This document shows positions 10,343 to 12,156 of a stretch of DNA of 12,156 bases, in pieces. Position 1 is the stretch's first letter, and every line of letters starts with the position of its first letter. The translations under genes were made by a program, and so were the position numbers. Source of the stretch: JBGOUV01 sp041477815 (GTDB taxonomy: Bacteria > Acidobacteriota > Terriglobia > Bryobacterales > JACQDG01); the NCBI GenBank assembly GCA_041477815.1, contig JBGOUV010000201.1:1-12156 (forward strand), read 5' to 3'. The notes beneath the pieces were generated by a model. It did not search any database. It saw only the letters and a list, made by a program, of their open reading frames with translations, and had not been told where the DNA came from.

Positions 10343-12156
10343 ACCGACCTCGGCCGGTAGCGCAGCTCCACCGTATGGTTCCCTGCCGGCACCGCGACTC
10401 CCCGCAGCGCCCCAAAGGGCGCATACAGCCGCGCCGGGCTCCCGTCCACCCGCGCCTCCCAGCCCGGAAAATACGGCTCTCCGAAGACGACCATCCCCGC
10501 ACAAGCGGAGCTGGTCCGGGCCTCGATCCGGTGCAGCCCATGCCAGCTCAATCCCACCGCGGCTTCGGTGGCGCACCCGTCCATCGCCGGAGGCGCCTCC
10601 CCCACCAGGACGGTCTCTTTCCTGAGATCCAGCTCCCGAAACAGCGGTGCGGCGTCTCGCGCCACCCGCACCCGGTGCACCATCCAAGCGCGAGGCAGGG
10701 CGTCGTCATTCTGGTACACGTTCCAGCCGGTCCCATCGGCAAAGACCTCCCGCTGGCCGGCCCGGGACGGCTCCTTCGCGATGGTATACACGGTGTTCAA
10801 CGCCAAGGCAGCCTTCCCCCAGTCCCATCCGACGAAGTCGTAGAGCCGGTCTGATACCGACGCCAGGTACCCCGTCGAGCTCTCCACCCCCTCCCAATCC
10901 CCCAGGTTCGCCGGAAAATCGGCCCGCGACGCCACCTCGAATCGGAACGGCCGCTTCTGCGCCTTTAGGAAGTTCATCAACGCCGCCGGCTCCTGCAGCT
11001 TCTTCAAGAACACCGCCCGCTTGGGGTCCTGGCGGTGCGCGAACAGGAAATAACTAGTAATGCTCAACTCAAATAATACCAGCAGCGCCACCCCCCACCG
11101 CGCCGCCGCCGCTGTCAAGTGTCCCCGGTCAACCCCGTACAGCACCGCCGCCAGGACCCAGGCCACGAGCGACGCCAGAATCACCCGATCGCCCGGGTCG
11201 GTCTCGAACTTCAGGTTCAGATAGAGCCAAAACAGCAGGATCCAAGCGAGCAGCCCCGTCCCCACCAGTCCTCGCACGATCCGGCTGCGCCACACCGCCG
11301 CCTCCTGCGGCCCCAACCACAGATCGATCCCCTGGGCCGACAGCGTCAGGGCGGCAAACTGGAACACGAAGATGGCGTGTCCCGGGCTCCGGGCCTTATC
11401 CAGAAACGGCGCCACCGCGTAGGCCAAGCCGTGCACCAGGGAGTAATGGCCGGCTGTATAAGCAGCGGCCACCAGCGCCAGCACCGCGTAGACCCGCACC
11501 GCCGGCCGGCCCCACCCCGCCGCCACGGCAAACAAGGCGAAGCTCACCGCGACGAATCCCAGGAACGGATCGGTGGTCAGGTGCGCCTTGGGTATCAGGG
11601 TTCCCAAGAACGACAACGGAAAGATCCCCAGGTGGTACTGCGCGAAATAGGGCACGGTATCCTGCATCCGCACCGGCTGCGGCATCTCGATCCACCGGTA
11701 GGCCCGCGCCCCGTACTCCCAGGCCGGCAGCACCTGCAAGGCCCCGACCACCAGGCCCATCCCCGCCACCACCGCCAGCAACCCGGTCAGCCGCGCCCGC
11801 TCGCCCGGACGCGTCCAGACGTGCCACGCCCCCACCCCTCCGAGCGCCACCAGCGTATACAGGGGCGCCTGGTGATGCCCGCTCAATAGGGCCAGCCCCA
11901 GCGCCCCCCCGCACCAAACCGCGTTTACGCCGGCCTCGCGCCCCGGCCTCTCCACCGCCCGATGGAAGAACAGGAACACCAGCGGAATCCACATCGCCCC
12001 ATGCAGCATTTGCGGCCAGGTGGTGGTCCCGACGTATCCGCTGAAGGAAAACGCCGCCCCCGCCACCACTGCCGCAAACCGTGAAGCCCCGATCTCGCGG
12101 CACCACCAGAACATGAACCAGGCGGCCAGCAGATGCATGCACACGAAGTGCCGGTG
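10258..12156 (-). CDS. YfhO-like polytopic membrane protein (5' end outside window)
   Basis: YfhO-family proteins are GT-C-like membrane proteins thought to transfer sugars from lipid carriers to envelope polymers. The frame is open to the right edge (visible 632 residues), and no convincing start is seen, so the N-terminal first spans are missing. Roughly the first 370 visible residues are a series of hydrophobic spans (for example FAAVVAGAAFSFSGYVG, LALLSGHHQAPLYTLVALGG, VRGLVGTGLLAWILLFWLYL). A large soluble domain follows (FRFEVASRADFP, GWNVYQNDDALPRAWMVHRV, YFPGWEARVDGSPARLYAPF), typical of the family's extracytoplasmic part. A last span (AALSAAGALFCASLLLV) and positive end RRRWVSR close the protein. 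Third codon positions favour G strongly. It converges on the patatin gene with an 85-bp overlap. Confidence 0.85.
   Translation of the reverse strand, partial: HRHFVCMHLLAAWFMFWWCREIGASRFAAVVAGAAFSFSGYVGTTTWPQMLHGAMWIPLVFLFFHRAVERPGREAGVNAVWCGGALGLALLSGHHQAPLYTLVALGGVGAWHVWTRPGERARLTGLLAVVAGMGLVVGALQVLPAWEYGARAYRWIEMPQPVRMQDTVPYFAQYHLGIFPLSFLGTLIPKAHLTTDPFLGFVAVSFALFAVAAGWGRPAVRVYAVLALVAAAYTAGHYSLVHGLAYAVAPFLDKARSPGHAIFVFQFAALTLSAQGIDLWLGPQEAAVWRSRIVRGLVGTGLLAWILLFWLYLNLKFETDPGDRVILASLVAWVLAAVLYGVDRGHLTAAAARWGVALLVLFELSITSYFLFAHRQDPKRAVFLKKLQEPAALMNFLKAQKRPFRFEVASRADFPANLGDWEGVESSTGYLASVSDRLYDFVGWDWGKAALALNTVYTIAKEPSRAGQREVFADGTGWNVYQNDDALPRAWMVHRVRVARDAAPLFRELDLRKETVLVGEAPPAMDGCATEAAVGLSWHGLHRIEARTSSACAGMVVFGEPYFPGWEARVDGSPARLYAPFGALRGVAVPAGNHTVELRYRPRSVYGGAALSAAGALFCASLLLVRRRWVSR

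Noticed and set aside
11119..11889. Plus-strand 256-codon frame opposite the YfhO-like gene.
   Set aside because: Rich in His, Arg, Pro and Gln as expected from the antisense of hydrophobic transmembrane codons; no start signal or motifs.
1..12156. CRISPR arrays, rRNA genes and riboswitches.
   Set aside because: No regularly spaced repeats, rRNA-like sequence or recognisable riboswitch core was seen.

Overview
The window looks like a chromosomal segment of a GC-rich Gram-negative bacterium, most likely an Acidobacteriota (Solibacter/Bryobacter-like). This guess rests on the style of the trigger factor N-terminus, the TTG/GTG starts, the ECF sigma/zinc anti-sigma pair and the acidobacterial look of several proteins; no 16S gene or other hard marker is present. 

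Layout: positions 1-2661 (minus strand) hold the conserved protein-quality-control cluster tig-clpP-clpX, with clpX cut by the window edge. A TTGACA promoter lies before tig, and a probable internal promoter lies before clpX. Positions 2924-3503 hold an overlapping antitoxin/PIN-toxin pair. Positions 3507-3884 are a non-coding scar that contains the 3' end of a decayed IS1-type transposase gene. From 3885 to 6378 lies a diiron metallo-beta-lactamase-fold gene (ODP-like) that is split in two. The interruption is a 1,742-bp IS1-family element at 4337-6078, bounded by near-perfect terminal inverted repeats and an exact 8-bp target duplication (AAACGGCG). Removing the element and one duplicate restores a single 247-residue frame. 

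The element is not a plain IS. On the minus strand it carries, in order, a 168-residue passenger protein (coiled coil plus probable winged helix), a tRNA gene that overlaps the passenger's stop codon, a strong hairpin, and a 313-residue DDE transposase whose ribosome-binding site sits in its own hairpin. The tRNA has a class I (short variable loop) body resembling tRNA-Arg(UCU), with A20, but its anticodon is GCU, which reads serine AGC/AGU codons. Bacterial serine tRNAs normally have a long variable arm. A mobile tRNA with conflicting identity and decoding is the most unusual thing in the window. 

Upstream of the split gene are a cluster of six GC-rich hairpins (6402-6540) and a DinB-family gene (6619-7116). 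Divergent from DinB, across a perfect 8-bp inverted repeat, is an ECF sigma factor gene followed with an ATGA overlap by a zinc-type soluble anti-sigma gene (7233-8350). An exported M23-family protein (8479-9516) and a patatin-like lipase (9569-10342) follow on the plus strand. The lipase gene converges on, and overlaps by 85 bp, the end of a large YfhO-like membrane protein gene that enters from the right edge on the minus strand.
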